From contig CAWESS010000020.1 in the NCBI GenBank assembly GCA_963811825.1, positions 1 through 64,000 on the forward strand: a DNA stretch of 64,000 bases, written 5' to 3'. The DNA is from Fodinibacter sp963811825. Its GTDB lineage: Bacteria > Actinomycetota > Actinomycetes > Actinomycetales > Dermatophilaceae. Below, piece by piece: positions 45,889-57,087 of this stretch; the stretch's first letter is position 1, and the number at the start of each line of letters is the position of its first letter. The notes below the pieces were generated by a model. That model ran no database searches. It was given only the letters and a program-made list of their open reading frames with translations, and was not told where the DNA came from. The translations under genes and the position numbers were made by a program.

Positions 45889-45920
45889 GGGAAGCGGTGT
45901 TTCGAGGGCCTGCGGCGCGT

Positions 45921-45993
45921 GTGAATGGGTCGCAACATCGGGCGCACCCGACGGCGGTCAGTCAGCGTGAGAAGTCGGAAACACGGCCGTCAC
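45921..45993. promoter_or_regulatory. GlnR-like operator region upstream of narK
   Basis: The string GTGAG-6 nt-GAAAC-6 nt-GTCAC lies at 45967-45993, close to the actinobacterial GlnR pattern GTnAC-n6-GAAAC repeated. A weaker GTGAA-6 nt-GCAAC lies at 45921-45936. Relative to the predicted start they centre at about -52 and -104, the usual activator positions. Binding is inferred. Confidence 0.55.
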
Positions 45994-46008
45994 ACGTGCA
46001 GGTGGGGC

Positions 46009-46025
46009 GGGGTGCGGAGCACCCC
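46009..46025 (-). terminator. dapB terminator hairpin
   Basis: Perfect 7-bp stem GGGGTGC / GCACCCC with a 3-nt loop, 17 nt after the dapB stop. Confidence 0.5.
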
Positions 46026-46041
46026 GGACGGGGTCAGGTGG

Positions 46042-46788
46042 TCAGCCGAGGCCGAGGTAGTGCTCGAGGCCGACCGTGACCCCGGGGTGCTCGTCGACCG
46101 CGCGGACCGCGGCCAGGACACCCGGCATGAACGACACCCGGTCGAAGGAGTCGTGGCGGATCGTCAGCATCTCCCCCGGCGCGCCGAGCAGCACCTCCTG
46201 GTGTGCCACGAGCCCTCGCAACCGCACGGAGTGCACCGGGATGCCGTTCACCCGCGCCCCCCGTGCGCCGTCCGGGTCGTGCGTCGTCGCGTCGGGGACG
46301 GGTCCGAGCCCGGCCGCCTCGCGCGCCTCACCGATGAGGGATGCCGTGCGCGCGGCGGTCCCCGAGGGCGCGTCGACCTTGTCGGGGTGGTGCAGCTCGA
46401 TGACCTCGACGGACTCGTAGTAGCCGGCCGCCTTGGCGGCGAAGGCCATCATGAGCACCGCGCCGAGGGCGAAGTTCGGAGCGATGAGCACGCCGACACC
46501 GGGGGCCTGCGCCACCTGCTCCCGCAGCGTCTCGAGGCGCTCGTCGGACCAGCCGGTCGTGCCCACGACGACGTGCACGCCGCGGGACACGCAGTGGGCG
46601 ACGTTGGCGGGCGAGGCGTCCGGCACGGAGAACTCGACGACCACGTCGGCCCCGGCGAGGTCACCGAGATCGTCGCCGACGTCGAACCGGCCGGCGAGCT
46701 CGAGGTCGTCGGCACCCTCGACGGCGGCACACACCGTCGCACCCATCCGCCCGCTCGCACCGATGACGGCCACCCGTGTCGCACCCAT
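46042..46788 (-). CDS. dapB: 4-hydroxy-tetrahydrodipicolinate reductase
   Basis: 248 residues; NAD(P)H-dependent second committed step of lysine/diaminopimelate synthesis. Rossmann start VAVIGASGRMGATVC, active-site region VEVIELHHPDKVDAPSGTA, and the C-terminal HDSFDRVSFMPGVL. ATG at 46788; TACAGT 7 nt upstream suggests a leaderless transcript. Here it is separated from dapA by the nitrate cluster and the thyA region. Confidence 0.95.
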   Translation of the reverse strand: MGATRVAVIGASGRMGATVCAAVEGADDLELAGRFDVGDDLGDLAGADVVVEFSVPDASPANVAHCVSRGVHVVVGTTGWSDERLETLREQVAQAPGVGVLIAPNFALGAVLMMAFAAKAAGYYESVEVIELHHPDKVDAPSGTAARTASLIGEAREAAGLGPVPDATTHDPDGARGARVNGIPVHSVRLRGLVAHQEVLLGAPGEMLTIRHDSFDRVSFMPGVLAAVRAVDEHPGVTVGLEHYLGLG

Positions 46789-46795
46789 GTCCAGA

Positions 46796-46801
46796 ACTGT
46801 A
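46796..46801 (-). promoter_or_regulatory. -10 element of dapB (leaderless)
   Basis: TACAGT on the minus strand, 7 nt before the ATG at 46788. Confidence 0.45.
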
Positions 46802-46817
46802 TGGGACACGCTGGTTC

Positions 46818-46861
46818 GTTCACCTTCCGTTCATCTTGCGTCCACCTTCGGTTACCCTTGT
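46818..46861 (+). promoter_or_regulatory. PHO-box-like array of four 11-bp direct repeats
   Basis: Four contiguous 11-nt units begin GTTCACC, GTTCATC, GTCCACC and GTTACCC, each followed by TT and two variable bases. The period and the GTTCACC core match the direct-repeat units bound by PhoP in Streptomyces. The array lies between the dapB start and the small ORF at 46899; its last unit contains TACCCT, a possible -10 for that ORF. Repeats are seen; the binding protein is inferred. Confidence 0.6.
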
Positions 46862-46898
46862 GCCAACAGACGATGAACGACCTCGAGAGGAGGGCCCC

Positions 46899-47033
46899 AT
46901 GAAGAAGCTCGTTGCGCCCATGACCCGGACCGGACTGGCGATGCGCTGGGTCCCGGTGACCGCGACCGACGGCCGCGTGCGGATGGAGATGCGCTGGAGC
47001 GCACCACCCGCGGTGCGACGCCAGTCCGCCTGA
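46899..47033 (+). CDS. Small basic ORF, 44 residues
   Basis: Begins MKKLVAPMTRTGLAMRWVPV and ends in a Pro/Arg-rich tail. Net charge is clearly positive, with no membrane segment, signal peptide or Cys. A strong ribosome-binding site AGAGGAGG sits 6 nt before the ATG, the PHO-box-like array is upstream, and a very strong hairpin terminator is downstream, so it looks like a genuine single-gene unit. I do not recognise the family and propose no function. Confidence 0.65.
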   Translation: MKKLVAPMTRTGLAMRWVPVTATDGRVRMEMRWSAPPAVRRQSA

Positions 47034-47060
47034 CCCACGGCACAGCACGACACAGCACAG

Positions 47061-47096
47061 CGAGAGGGCCCGCACCACGTGGTGCGGGCCCTCTCG
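47061..47096. terminator. Strong bidirectional terminator
   Basis: Perfect 36-bp palindrome (18-bp arms, left arm begins CGAGAGGGCCCGCACC) between the small rightward ORF and the leftward glycosyltransferase gene that ends at 47122. Can serve both. Confidence 0.85.
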
Positions 47097-47121
47097 CGTC
47101 GGTGTCGTCCCGGGGCGGCCG

Positions 47122-48030
47122 TCACACCGGCGACGGCCCGGACGACAACGTCATGTCCGGCTCCTCGCCGCGGGCCTGCGCTGCGGCCCGTTCGCTCCAG
47201 ACCCGGCCCAGGTAGGCCTGGTCGGGGGCGATGTCGAGTCGGTACCGGGTGTACTCCGGGTCGAAGGGAGTGCGTGCGTGGTAGGCCCGGATGGCGGGGT
47301 CGAGGACGACGACGATCTCCCCGGCCGCCCGGCTGAAGAAGTCGGCATGGTCGACCATCCGGATCTGCGGGTCCCAGCGGACCCGACGGATCGCCTCCGT
47401 GCGCGCGAGGTAGGTCTGCTCGATCTTGAGCCGAACCGGCAGGCCGCCGACGAGCTCACCCCAGGGCCGCAGCGGCTCCCGGTGTCCTCCGAACAGCGCA
47501 TCCGGACCGAAGTCGTGCGCCATCCAGCGCGGCAGCTCCACGCGCACGAAGCCGACGACGTCGATCTCGGGGTACGCCTGCAGCCGGCGGCGCGCGGCAT
47601 CCACGTCGGTCGCTGCCGTGAAGACGAGGTCGTCATCGGTCACGAGCACGAACTCCGTGTCGACGGCGTCGAGGGCGGCGTTGCGCCCGACCGACACCCC
47701 CGAGTTGAACGGCATCGCGATGACGTCGACCAAGGGGTCCGCGAAGGACATCGGCGCCGGGGAGTCGTCGGCCACCACGATGCGACCGTCGAAGACCGTC
47801 CGAGCCGAACGCACGAGTCGCCGCGCGACGTCGGGGCGCTTGAACGTCTTGACGGCCATCGTCACCGTCCGGGCGGACTCAGCCCGCTCCCCCGGGTCGC
47901 GACGCTCTGCCGCGAGCCGGTCGACCCCCTTGACCGCGACGAGGGCGCCGGCTGTCGCCACCCGGTAGGCAGCCCGCAGCGGCGCCCCTCCGCGGCCGTC
48001 CATGGCCCGCTTGATGCGTCGAACGTCCAC
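47122..48030 (-). CDS. Glycosyltransferase family 2-like protein
   Basis: 302 residues from a GTG at 48030 preceded by AAGGAGG. GT-A-like features: TMAVKTFKRPDVARRLV at the start of the domain, IVVADDSPAP, NSGVSVGRNAALDAV and the DxD-type motif VTDDDLVF. C-terminal part has MVDHADFFSRAAGEIV. Resembles glycosyltransferases acting on surface glycans; donor and acceptor unknown. No membrane segments. It is isolated between two terminators. Confidence 0.8.
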   Translation of the reverse strand: MDVRRIKRAMDGRGGAPLRAAYRVATAGALVAVKGVDRLAAERRDPGERAESARTVTMAVKTFKRPDVARRLVRSARTVFDGRIVVADDSPAPMSFADPLVDVIAMPFNSGVSVGRNAALDAVDTEFVLVTDDDLVFTAATDVDAARRRLQAYPEIDVVGFVRVELPRWMAHDFGPDALFGGHREPLRPWGELVGGLPVRLKIEQTYLARTEAIRRVRWDPQIRMVDHADFFSRAAGEIVVVLDPAIRAYHARTPFDPEYTRYRLDIAPDQAYLGRVWSERAAAQARGEEPDMTLSSGPSPV

Positions 48031-48075
48031 GACACCTCCTTGAGGCAAGCACCCTACCGACCACCCCCGAACGCC

Positions 48076-48112
48076 GCGGGCGGCATCCCGAGTGTCTCGG
48101 AATGCCGCCCGC
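48076..48112 (-). terminator. pnp terminator
   Basis: 17-bp stem with one mismatch and a 3-nt loop (left arm begins GCGGGCGGCATCCCG), 24 nt after the pnp stop. Confidence 0.8.
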
Positions 48113-48136
48113 AGAACCGCTGTGCGAGAGGAGGAC

Positions 48137-50557
48137 TCAGCCCTCGGTGGACTCGCCACCCTCGCGAGCACCGCGACCGCGGTTGCCGCCACGACGACGG
48201 TTGCGCGGACGGCGCTCGCCGCGCTCCTCGCCACCCTCGGCCGGTGCGTCACCCTCGGCGTCGCCGCCGTCGGCGTCCGAGACCTCGGCCGCCGGAGCGT
48301 CCGGGGCCGGGGCGTCCACGGCAGGAGCAGCAGCCGGCGCGGCGGGGGCCTCGACGGCCTCCTGGCCGGTCTCGCCCTCGGGCAGCACGGCCGCGAGGCT
48401 GAGCTTGCCGCGGGGGTCGATCTCCTTGAGCTCGACCTGGACCTTCTGGCCCACCGCGAGCACGTCGTCGACGTTGTCGATCCGCTTGCCACCGACGAGC
48501 TTGCGCACCTCGGAGATGTGCAGCAGGCCGTCCTTGCCCGGCAGGAGCGAGATGAACGCACCGAAGGTCGTCGTCTTCACGACGGTCCCGAGGAAGCGCT
48601 CACCGATCTCCGGCATCTGCGGGTTGGCGATGGCGTTGACCATCGCGCGGGCCGCCTCGGCCGACGGGCCGTCGGTCGCACCGATGTACACGGTGCCGTC
48701 GTCCTCGATCGAGATCTGCGCGCCGGTCTCGTCCTGGATCTGGTTGATCATCTTGCCCTTCGGGCCGATGACCTCGCCGATCTTGTCGACCGGGACCGTC
48801 ACCGCGATGACGCGAGGAGCGAAGGGGCTCATCTCGTCGGGCGCGTCGATGGCCTCGTTCATGACGTCGAGGATGTGCAGGCGCGCGTCGCGGGCCTGGG
48901 TCAGCGCGCTCGCCAGCACGTCGGCGGGGATGCCGTCGAGCTTGGTGTCGAGCTGGATGGCCGTGACGAACTCGCGGGTACCGGCGACCTTGAAGTCCAT
49001 GTCACCGAACGCGTCCTCGGCGCCGAGGATGTCGGTGAGGGCGGCGTACTGGGTCTTGCCGTCGACCTCGGCCGAGATCAGGCCCATGGCGATGCCCGCG
49101 ACCGGGGCGCGCAGCGGCACACCGGCGTTGAGCATCGACAGGGTGGACGCACAGACCGAGCCCATCGAGGTCGAGCCGTTGGAGCCGAGAGCCTCGGACA
49201 CCTGACGGATCGCGTAGGGGAACTCCTCGCGGGTCGGCAGCACCGGCATCAGGGCACGCTCGGCGAGCGCACCGTGGCCGATCTCGCGACGCTTGGGCGA
49301 GCCCACGCGCCCCGTCTCACCGGTGCTGTAGGGCGGGAAGTTGTAGTTGTGCATGTAGCGCTTGCGGGTGACCGGCGACAGCGTGTCGAGCTGCTGCTCC
49401 ATGCGGAGCATGTTCAGCGTGGTCACACCCATGATCTGGGTCTCGCCACGCTCGAAGATCGCCGAGCCGTGCACGCGCGGGAGCACCTCGACCTCGGCCG
49501 AGAGCGCGCGGATGTCGGCGAGACCGCGGCCGTCGATGCGGACCTTGTCGGTGAGGATGCGCTGACGGATCAGGCCCTTCTGCACCGAGCGGTACGCCGC
49601 GGAGAGCTCCTTGTCGCGACCCTCGAACTGGGCCCCGAGCGAGTCCTTCATCGCGTCCTTGATGGCGTCGATGCGCTCCTCGCGCTCGGCCTTGCCCGCG
49701 ATCTGCAGGGCGGCCTCGAGGTCGGATGCCGTCGCGGCCTCGACCGCTGCGAACACGTCGTCCTGGTAGTCCAGGAAGATCGGGAACTCCTGGACGGGCT
49801 TCGCGGCCGTGGCGGCCAGCTCGGCCTGCGCCTCGCAGAGGACCTTGATGAACCTCTTGGCGGCCTCGAGACCCTGGGCGACGACCTCCTCGGTGGGAGC
49901 GGTCTTGCCCGCGGTCTTGACGAGGTCCCAGGTCTGCTCGGTGGACTCGGCCTCGACCATCATGATCGCGACGTCGTCACCGGCGATGCGACCCGCGACG
50001 ACCATGTCGAAGGTCGAGCGCTCGATGTCGCTGAAGTTCGGGAAGGCGACCCACTGGTCGTCGATGAGGCTGACGCGCACGCCACCGATGGGGCCCGAGA
50101 ACGGCAGCCCGGAGATCTGCGTCGAGGCGCTCGCCGCGTTGATGGCGAGGACGTCGTACTGGTGGTCGGGGTTGAGCGCGAGCACCGTGATGACGACCTG
50201 GACCTCGTTGCGCAGACCCTTGGTGAAGGTCGGGCGCAGCGGGCGGTCGATGAGACGGCAGGTGAGGATGGCGTCGGTCGACGGGCGACCCTCACGGCGG
50301 AAGAACGAGCCGGGGATCTTGCCCGCGGCGTACATGCGCTCCTCGACGTCGACGGTCAGGGGGAAGAAGTCGAACCCCTCGCGCGGGTGGCGACCCGCGG
50401 TGGTCGTGGACAGCAGCATCGTGTCCTCGTCCAGGTAGGCCGCGACGGCGCCGCCGGCCTGCTTCGCGAGCCGGCCGGTCTCGAACCGGACGGTGCGGGT
50501 GCCGAACGTGCCGTTGTCGATGACGGCTTCGGCGGAAGTGATCTCAGGACCCTCCAT
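48137..50557 (-). CDS. pnp: Polyribonucleotide nucleotidyltransferase (PNPase)
   Basis: 806 residues; 3'-5' phosphorolytic RNA degradation. Two RNase PH domains: FFPLTVDVEERMYAAGKIPG, then GETQIMGVTTLNML, and GSNGSTSMGSVCAST. KH domain VIGPKGKMINQIQDETGAQI and S1 domain FGAFISLLPGKDGLLHISEV follow. The C-terminus is an Ala/Pro/Glu-rich tail ending in an Arg/Gly-rich segment, as in other actinobacterial PNPases. ATG at 50557 with AAAAGGAGG. It follows rpsO with a hairpin between, the conserved order in bacteria. Confidence 0.97.
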   Translation of the reverse strand: MEGPEITSAEAVIDNGTFGTRTVRFETGRLAKQAGGAVAAYLDEDTMLLSTTTAGRHPREGFDFFPLTVDVEERMYAAGKIPGSFFRREGRPSTDAILTCRLIDRPLRPTFTKGLRNEVQVVITVLALNPDHQYDVLAINAASASTQISGLPFSGPIGGVRVSLIDDQWVAFPNFSDIERSTFDMVVAGRIAGDDVAIMMVEAESTEQTWDLVKTAGKTAPTEEVVAQGLEAAKRFIKVLCEAQAELAATAAKPVQEFPIFLDYQDDVFAAVEAATASDLEAALQIAGKAEREERIDAIKDAMKDSLGAQFEGRDKELSAAYRSVQKGLIRQRILTDKVRIDGRGLADIRALSAEVEVLPRVHGSAIFERGETQIMGVTTLNMLRMEQQLDTLSPVTRKRYMHNYNFPPYSTGETGRVGSPKRREIGHGALAERALMPVLPTREEFPYAIRQVSEALGSNGSTSMGSVCASTLSMLNAGVPLRAPVAGIAMGLISAEVDGKTQYAALTDILGAEDAFGDMDFKVAGTREFVTAIQLDTKLDGIPADVLASALTQARDARLHILDVMNEAIDAPDEMSPFAPRVIAVTVPVDKIGEVIGPKGKMINQIQDETGAQISIEDDGTVYIGATDGPSAEAARAMVNAIANPQMPEIGERFLGTVVKTTTFGAFISLLPGKDGLLHISEVRKLVGGKRIDNVDDVLAVGQKVQVELKEIDPRGKLSLAAVLPEGETGQEAVEAPAAPAAAPAVDAPAPDAPAAEVSDADGGDAEGDAPAEGGEERGERRPRNRRRGGNRGRGAREGGESTEG

Positions 50558-50659
50558 GGGTCCTCCTTTTCTCTTGTACGTGAAGCGCGCGTGCATCGTC
50601 GTTGTGCACGGGCTTGTCCAACAGGTGGCGCCGTTGCCGGCGCCGCCTCTCACGCGAAG

Positions 50660-50688
50660 GGGCGGCCCTCACGGTGTGAAGGCCGCCC
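50660..50688 (-). terminator. rpsO-pnp intercistronic hairpin
   Basis: 8-bp stem GGGCGGCC / GGCCGCCC around a 13-nt loop, 14 nt after the rpsO stop. A hairpin here is the usual processing and autoregulation site for pnp; it may also attenuate transcription. Confidence 0.6.
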
Positions 50689-50701
50689 TCGCGGAAGTTC
50701 C

Positions 50702-50971
50702 TTATCGGCGCAGGCCGAGGCGCTTGATCAGCGAGCGGTAACGCTCGACGTCGACGCTCTCCAGGTAACGCAGGAGGCGGCGGCGCTGGCCGACCAGCAG
50801 CAGCAGGCCACGCCGGCTGTGGTGGTCGTGCTTGTGCTGGCGCGAGTGCTCGGTGAGGTCCAGGATCCGCTGCGTGAGCAGCGCGATCTGCACCTCGGGG
50901 GAGCCGGTGTCGCCCTCGGTGGTGGCGTACTCGGTCATGATCTGCTTCTTGACGTCCGTGCTCAGGGGCAT
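50702..50971 (-). CDS. rpsO: 30S ribosomal protein S15
   Basis: 89 residues, full length. Family stretches: ATTEGDTGSPEVQIALLTQR, LTEHSRQHKHDHHSRRGLLL and YRSLIKRLGLRR. ATG at 50971. Upstream of pnp on the same strand. Confidence 0.98.
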   Translation of the reverse strand: MPLSTDVKKQIMTEYATTEGDTGSPEVQIALLTQRILDLTEHSRQHKHDHHSRRGLLLLVGQRRRLLRYLESVDVERYRSLIKRLGLRR

Positions 50972-51310
50972 GGGGCGACGACTCTCTTCCTGTGGTTTCG
51001 CTGCGCGGCGCTCCCGGGCTGGTTCACCGGGGCTCTCTTGATCCGCGGCCGGTTCTCACGGCAGTGGTCAAGGTTACCAGCGCAGGCCAGCGCCCCTAAT
51101 CATCGGGCGCGCACCGCACGACCGCGCGGATGCCGCATCGCTGAGTTGTCACCACTGTGACCTGTGCGGCTGCTGTGTCAGAGTGTCGCGCGTGTCAACG
51201 AACTCGCTTCGGCAGGCACTATCCTTGTCGGTTGGGGCACGTTCTCATCGATCATCGACGAGCGGGACGAGATCCCGCGACGACCGATGTCAGAGGAGCA
51301 ACCGACAACC
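50972..51310. other. Intergenic region between rpsO and the first CotH gene
   Basis: About 340 nt without a gene. Leftward, TAACCT at 51078-51073 is a possible rpsO -10. Rightward, TATCCT at 51220-51225 is a possible CotH-A promoter, followed by the hairpin GCGGGA-5 nt-TCCCGC and a GAGGAG ribosome-binding site. Part of this leader recurs upstream of the second CotH gene. No tRNA or riboswitch fold was seen. Confidence 0.5.
51220..51225 (+). promoter_or_regulatory. -10 element of CotH copy A
   Basis: TATCCT aligns with TAGCCT (53958-53963) in front of copy B within a shared leader, which supports both as promoters. Confidence 0.45.
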
Positions 51311-53755
<2,445 letters not shown>

Positions 53756-53779
53756 CCCGGCACTGAGCACCCGACGACG

Positions 53780-53811
53780 GGTGGGGCCCCCGAGCACTCG
53801 GGGGCCCCACC
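53780..53811 (+). terminator. Terminator of CotH copy A
   Basis: 15-bp perfect stem (left arm GGTGGGGCCCCCGAG) with a 2-nt centre, extended outward with one bulge; 24 nt after the stop. A related hairpin follows copy B. Confidence 0.8.
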
Positions 53812-53957
53812 GTCGTCTCCGGGGCTCGTTTCCGCGCCACCTCCGCAGGCTCATTCCCCGCCCCCGTGCCCTTCCGAATCGGCCCCCTGTACCAGTGGCC
53901 CCTGGGAAAGCCTGTGTCGAGATTCATGATTCTGCCCGCCACCGGGAATGCAGTCGC

Positions 53958-53963
53958 TAGCCT
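53958..53963 (+). promoter_or_regulatory. -10 element of CotH copy B
   Basis: TAGCCT at the position equivalent to the copy A box, followed by a leader closely similar to copy A's (shared run ACGAGATCCCGCGACGACCG at 54003-54022). Confidence 0.45.
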
Positions 53964-54044
53964 GCTTGTTGGGTGTCGTCCTCATCGGAAGTCGACGAGC
54001 GGACGAGATCCCGCGACGACCGACGCAGAGGAGCACTGACGACC

Positions 54045-55885
54045 ATGAAGAAGACCAGACGGGGAGCGGTGGCCACATGGGCCGCTGCCGCACTCCTGGT
54101 GTCGTTGGGGTGGACGACGGCCACGGCTCCGGCCGCGAGCGCGGATGTCGTACACCCCCGGCATGCCCACCATCGACATCACGCTGCCTCCGGGCACCAC
54201 CCAGTCGACCCTCGACGGCGGCTCGAAGGACACCGTCTACACCGAGACCAAGATCGCGATCGACGACCCGAACGACGTGAACGACTACACGACGCCCCTG
54301 GTCGACGGCAAGGAGACCGGCGAGATCAAGGGTCGCGGCAACTACACGTGGACCCTGGCGAAGAAGCCCTACCAGATCAAGCTCGACGGCTCCAAGGACG
54401 TCCTCGGCATGGGCGCGGCCAAGACCTGGATCCTGCTCGCCAACCACGCCGACGCCTCGCTCATGCGCAACAAGGTCGCCTACGACCTCGCCGCCGACCT
54501 CGGGCTGCACGGCTCCCCCGCCTCGCGCTGGGTCGACCTGCGGATCAACGGTCAGTACCGGGGCAACTACCTGCTCACCGAGAAGGTCGAGGTCAAGAAG
54601 AACCGCGTCGAGCTCGCCAACGACTCGGGCGTCCTCGCCGAGCTCGACCGGCGCGGGACGGCTCGCAGGCCGGGTACCCCGCCGAGGACTACTGGTTCCA
54701 CAGCGTCGACGAGCAGCTCCACCTTCACCCTCAAGGACGCCAAGTCCGGAGTCCCCGACCCCGACGACGGCGAGTCGATGAACGACGCCGAGTTCGCCGC
54801 GGACGAAGGTCGGCTGGGACGACATGAAGGCGACGCTCAACAAGCTCGACGCCGCTCCTGTACGCCACCACCCCCAACTGGACCGAGATCGAGAAGATCA
54901 TCGACGTCGAGTCGTTCGTCAAGTACTACTTCGTCTTCGAGCTCGCGGAGAACCCCGAGATCGTCGTCGTCCAGCGTCTTCTTCTACAAGGACGGCCCCG
55001 GCACCAAGCTCTTCGCCGGTCCGGTGTGGGACTTCGACAGCGCGCTCGCCAACTACGACAAGAGCGAGCCCTACGGCGCCGACTACAACTCGGAGTACGT
55101 CAAGAACGCCAAGGCCCTGCGTGGTGACAAGTACAAGAACGGCTGGATGACCCAGCTGTTCCGCAACACCCAGTTCGTCGAGAAGGCCAACCAGCTGTGG
55201 AAGAGCGGCATCGCCTACCACGTGAGCCAGCTGCCCTCGAAGATCACCGGCTACCAGGCCACGGTCACCGCCTCGGCGGCGAACAACTTCAAGAAGTGGA
55301 CCGATCCTGGGCAAGCCGACCCTGCTCGTCGCGGGCGAGGGCAAGACCTACGCCACGACGTACGCCGGTGAGGTCTCCTACCTCAAGACCTGGGTGAACA
55401 ACCGCGCGAGGATCCTGCGGCAGATGTACGGTGACGTCCCGATCGTGCGGGCTCGCGGCAACGTGCAGAGCAAGGGCTGGTTGCCGTACGTCAACAGCGG
55501 TCAGTTCATCGGGACCACGGGGCTGGCCCTGCGGCTCGAGGGCGATCAACCTGTCGCTGCAGAACTCCCCGGTGACCGGCTCGATCCAGGCCAACGTCCA
55601 CGTGCAGAGCATCGGCTGGTAGGGCTACAAGACGCTCACCTCGAGCACGCTGATCGGGACCACCGGGCGCACCCTGCGCATCGAGGCCGTCCAGTTCCGC
55701 CTCACGGGCGACCTGGCCGCCAAGTACAACGTGTCGTACCGGGCGCACGTCCAGGGCATCGGCTGGCAGGCCTGGAAGAGCGAAGGCGCCACCGCTGGCA
55801 CGACCGGCCAGGCCAGGCGGGTCGAGGCGATCCAGGTGCGCCTGGCCCAGAAGGCCCCGCCGACCCCGGTCGCCCCGGCCCCGTG
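54045..55885 (+). pseudogene. Secreted CotH-kinase family protein with ChW repeats, copy B (many frame breaks)
   Basis: About 610 residues read across frames. Signal peptide MKKTRRGAVATWAAAALL ... APAASADV. CotH domain: TWILLANHADASLMRNKVAY, LRINGQYRGNYLLTEKVEVK, SFVKYYFVFELAENPEI, FAGPVWDFDSALANYD. C-terminal ChW module: GWLPYVNSGQFIGTTGLALR, YRAHVQGIGWQAWKSEGA, TAGTTGQARRVEAIQVRL. Frame breaks near 54147, 54652, 54715, 54815, 54850, 54967, 55303 and 55548, plus an in-frame TAG at 55620-55622 where Trp is followed by GYK. It lacks the Thr-Pro linker and second module of copy A. The break after the signal peptide is at the same site in both copies. Confidence 0.75.
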
Positions 55886-55909
55886 ACACGACTGAGTCAC
55901 CGAGATGAG

Positions 55910-55942
55910 TGGTGGGGCCCCGAGCAGTCGGCGGGCCCCCAC
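55910..55942 (+). terminator. Terminator of CotH copy B
   Basis: 11-bp stem GGTGGGGCCCC with one bulge on the right arm and an 11-nt loop, 24 nt after the stop; related to the copy A terminator. Confidence 0.7.
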
Positions 55943-56006
55943 CGTCTCTGGTTCGCTCTCCCGACGCCAAGCCGATAGGCTTGATCGTCCACACCAGGGG
56001 AGTCAC

Positions 56007-57047
56007 ATGAGCCACGACCAGCCCGGGCGACGAGGTCCGCCAGACGCCGAGTCCACGGCCGATCGCTGCGACGATGGCTGTGGGGGCTGTTGGCCGCCCT
56101 CCTCGTCGCGCCCTCGTGACGGGCTGGGTCGTGCAGCCCGAGGCGGGCGAGCAGACCGCCACTCGCCGCAGCGTCGCCGACAGCGGCCGACGACGTCGAC
56201 CCCCACCGCATCGTCGACCGCGGCCGAGGCGTCGACCACCCTGGCGCTCATCGCCGACTTCGGCAACTGCGGACCCGGGAGCGCAGCGGGTCGCCGACAT
56301 GGTCGACACCTGGGACGTCGCCGCGGTCGCCACCGCCGGTGACAACACCTACGACGACGACCCCGCCTGTACGCCGTTCACCGACTCGGTGGGCGACTTC
56401 TACGGCGACTACGTCGATGACCCCGACGGGCCCACGCTTCTGGCCGGCGCTGGGCAACCACGACTACGAGAACGCCAACGCCGGTCTGGCGGCCTACCGC
56501 AGCCTACTTCTCGTACCTCAGCACCGAGGCGGACCCCCAGCAGCGCTGGTACGACGTGGAGGTCGGCGGCATCCACCTGTTCGTGCTCGACAACGACGCC
56601 CCCGACGCCGACCTCGCCGCCCAGCAGACCTGGCTGCGCGAAGGGCTCGCCGCCTCCCGCGCCGATGACCCGTCCACGTGGAACGTCGTCATCTTCCACA
56701 AGCCGGCGTTCACCTCGGCGTCCCACGAGGACGAGGTCGCGATGCGGCCGGATGCCGGCTGGGACTACCGCGGCTGGGGCGCCGACATCGTCATCGCCGG
56801 CCACCAGCACGTCTACGAGGACGTCGTCGTCGACGGGATGCACTACGTGACCGCCGGCATCGCGACGAACGGCCTCGAGCGGGGCGGGTGCGACGACGAG
56901 CTGACCGACCGGCAGCCGCCTGTGCCTCACCGGGGTGGAGGATGCGCATTGCGTCTCGTGGCCACGCCGACATCCCTGACGCTGGACTACCGCCAGCCCT
57001 CGGATGCCGGCGACGTCGTGCTCGACGTCATCACGCTCTCCCGCTGA
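56007..57047 (+). pseudogene. Secreted metallophosphoesterase (purple-acid-phosphatase-like), several frame breaks
   Basis: About 345 residues read across frames. N-terminal hydrophobic segment WLWGLLAALLVA is in one frame and LVTGWVVQPEAGEQ in another, so it is secreted or anchored. Metallophosphatase motifs in order: ALIADFGNCG, ATAGDNTYDD, WPALGNHDYENAN, VVIFHKPAF and VIAGHQHVYED, i.e. the complete metal-ligand set. Breaks lie near 56080, 56110, 56215, 56275, 56443 and 56505. It follows the two CotH genes on the same strand with its own TAGGCT box at 55976. Substrate unknown; removal of phosphate placed by CotH kinases is a hypothesis. Confidence 0.75.
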
Positions 57048-57087
57048 CCCGGCCCCCGGCGCAGGCCCGCGTGCGGGGGGCGCGCGG

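Noticed and set aside
46899..47033. Discarding the 44-codon ORF as noise
   Set aside because: Not discarded: ribosome-binding site, dedicated upstream repeats and a strong terminator support a real unit, so it is listed as a feature.
48092..51160. A 1,022-codon open frame antisense to pnp and rpsO
   Set aside because: Shadow of G+C-rich codon use: composition is Arg/Gly/Asp/Leu repeats with no domain, and the opposite strand encodes clear PNPase and S15.
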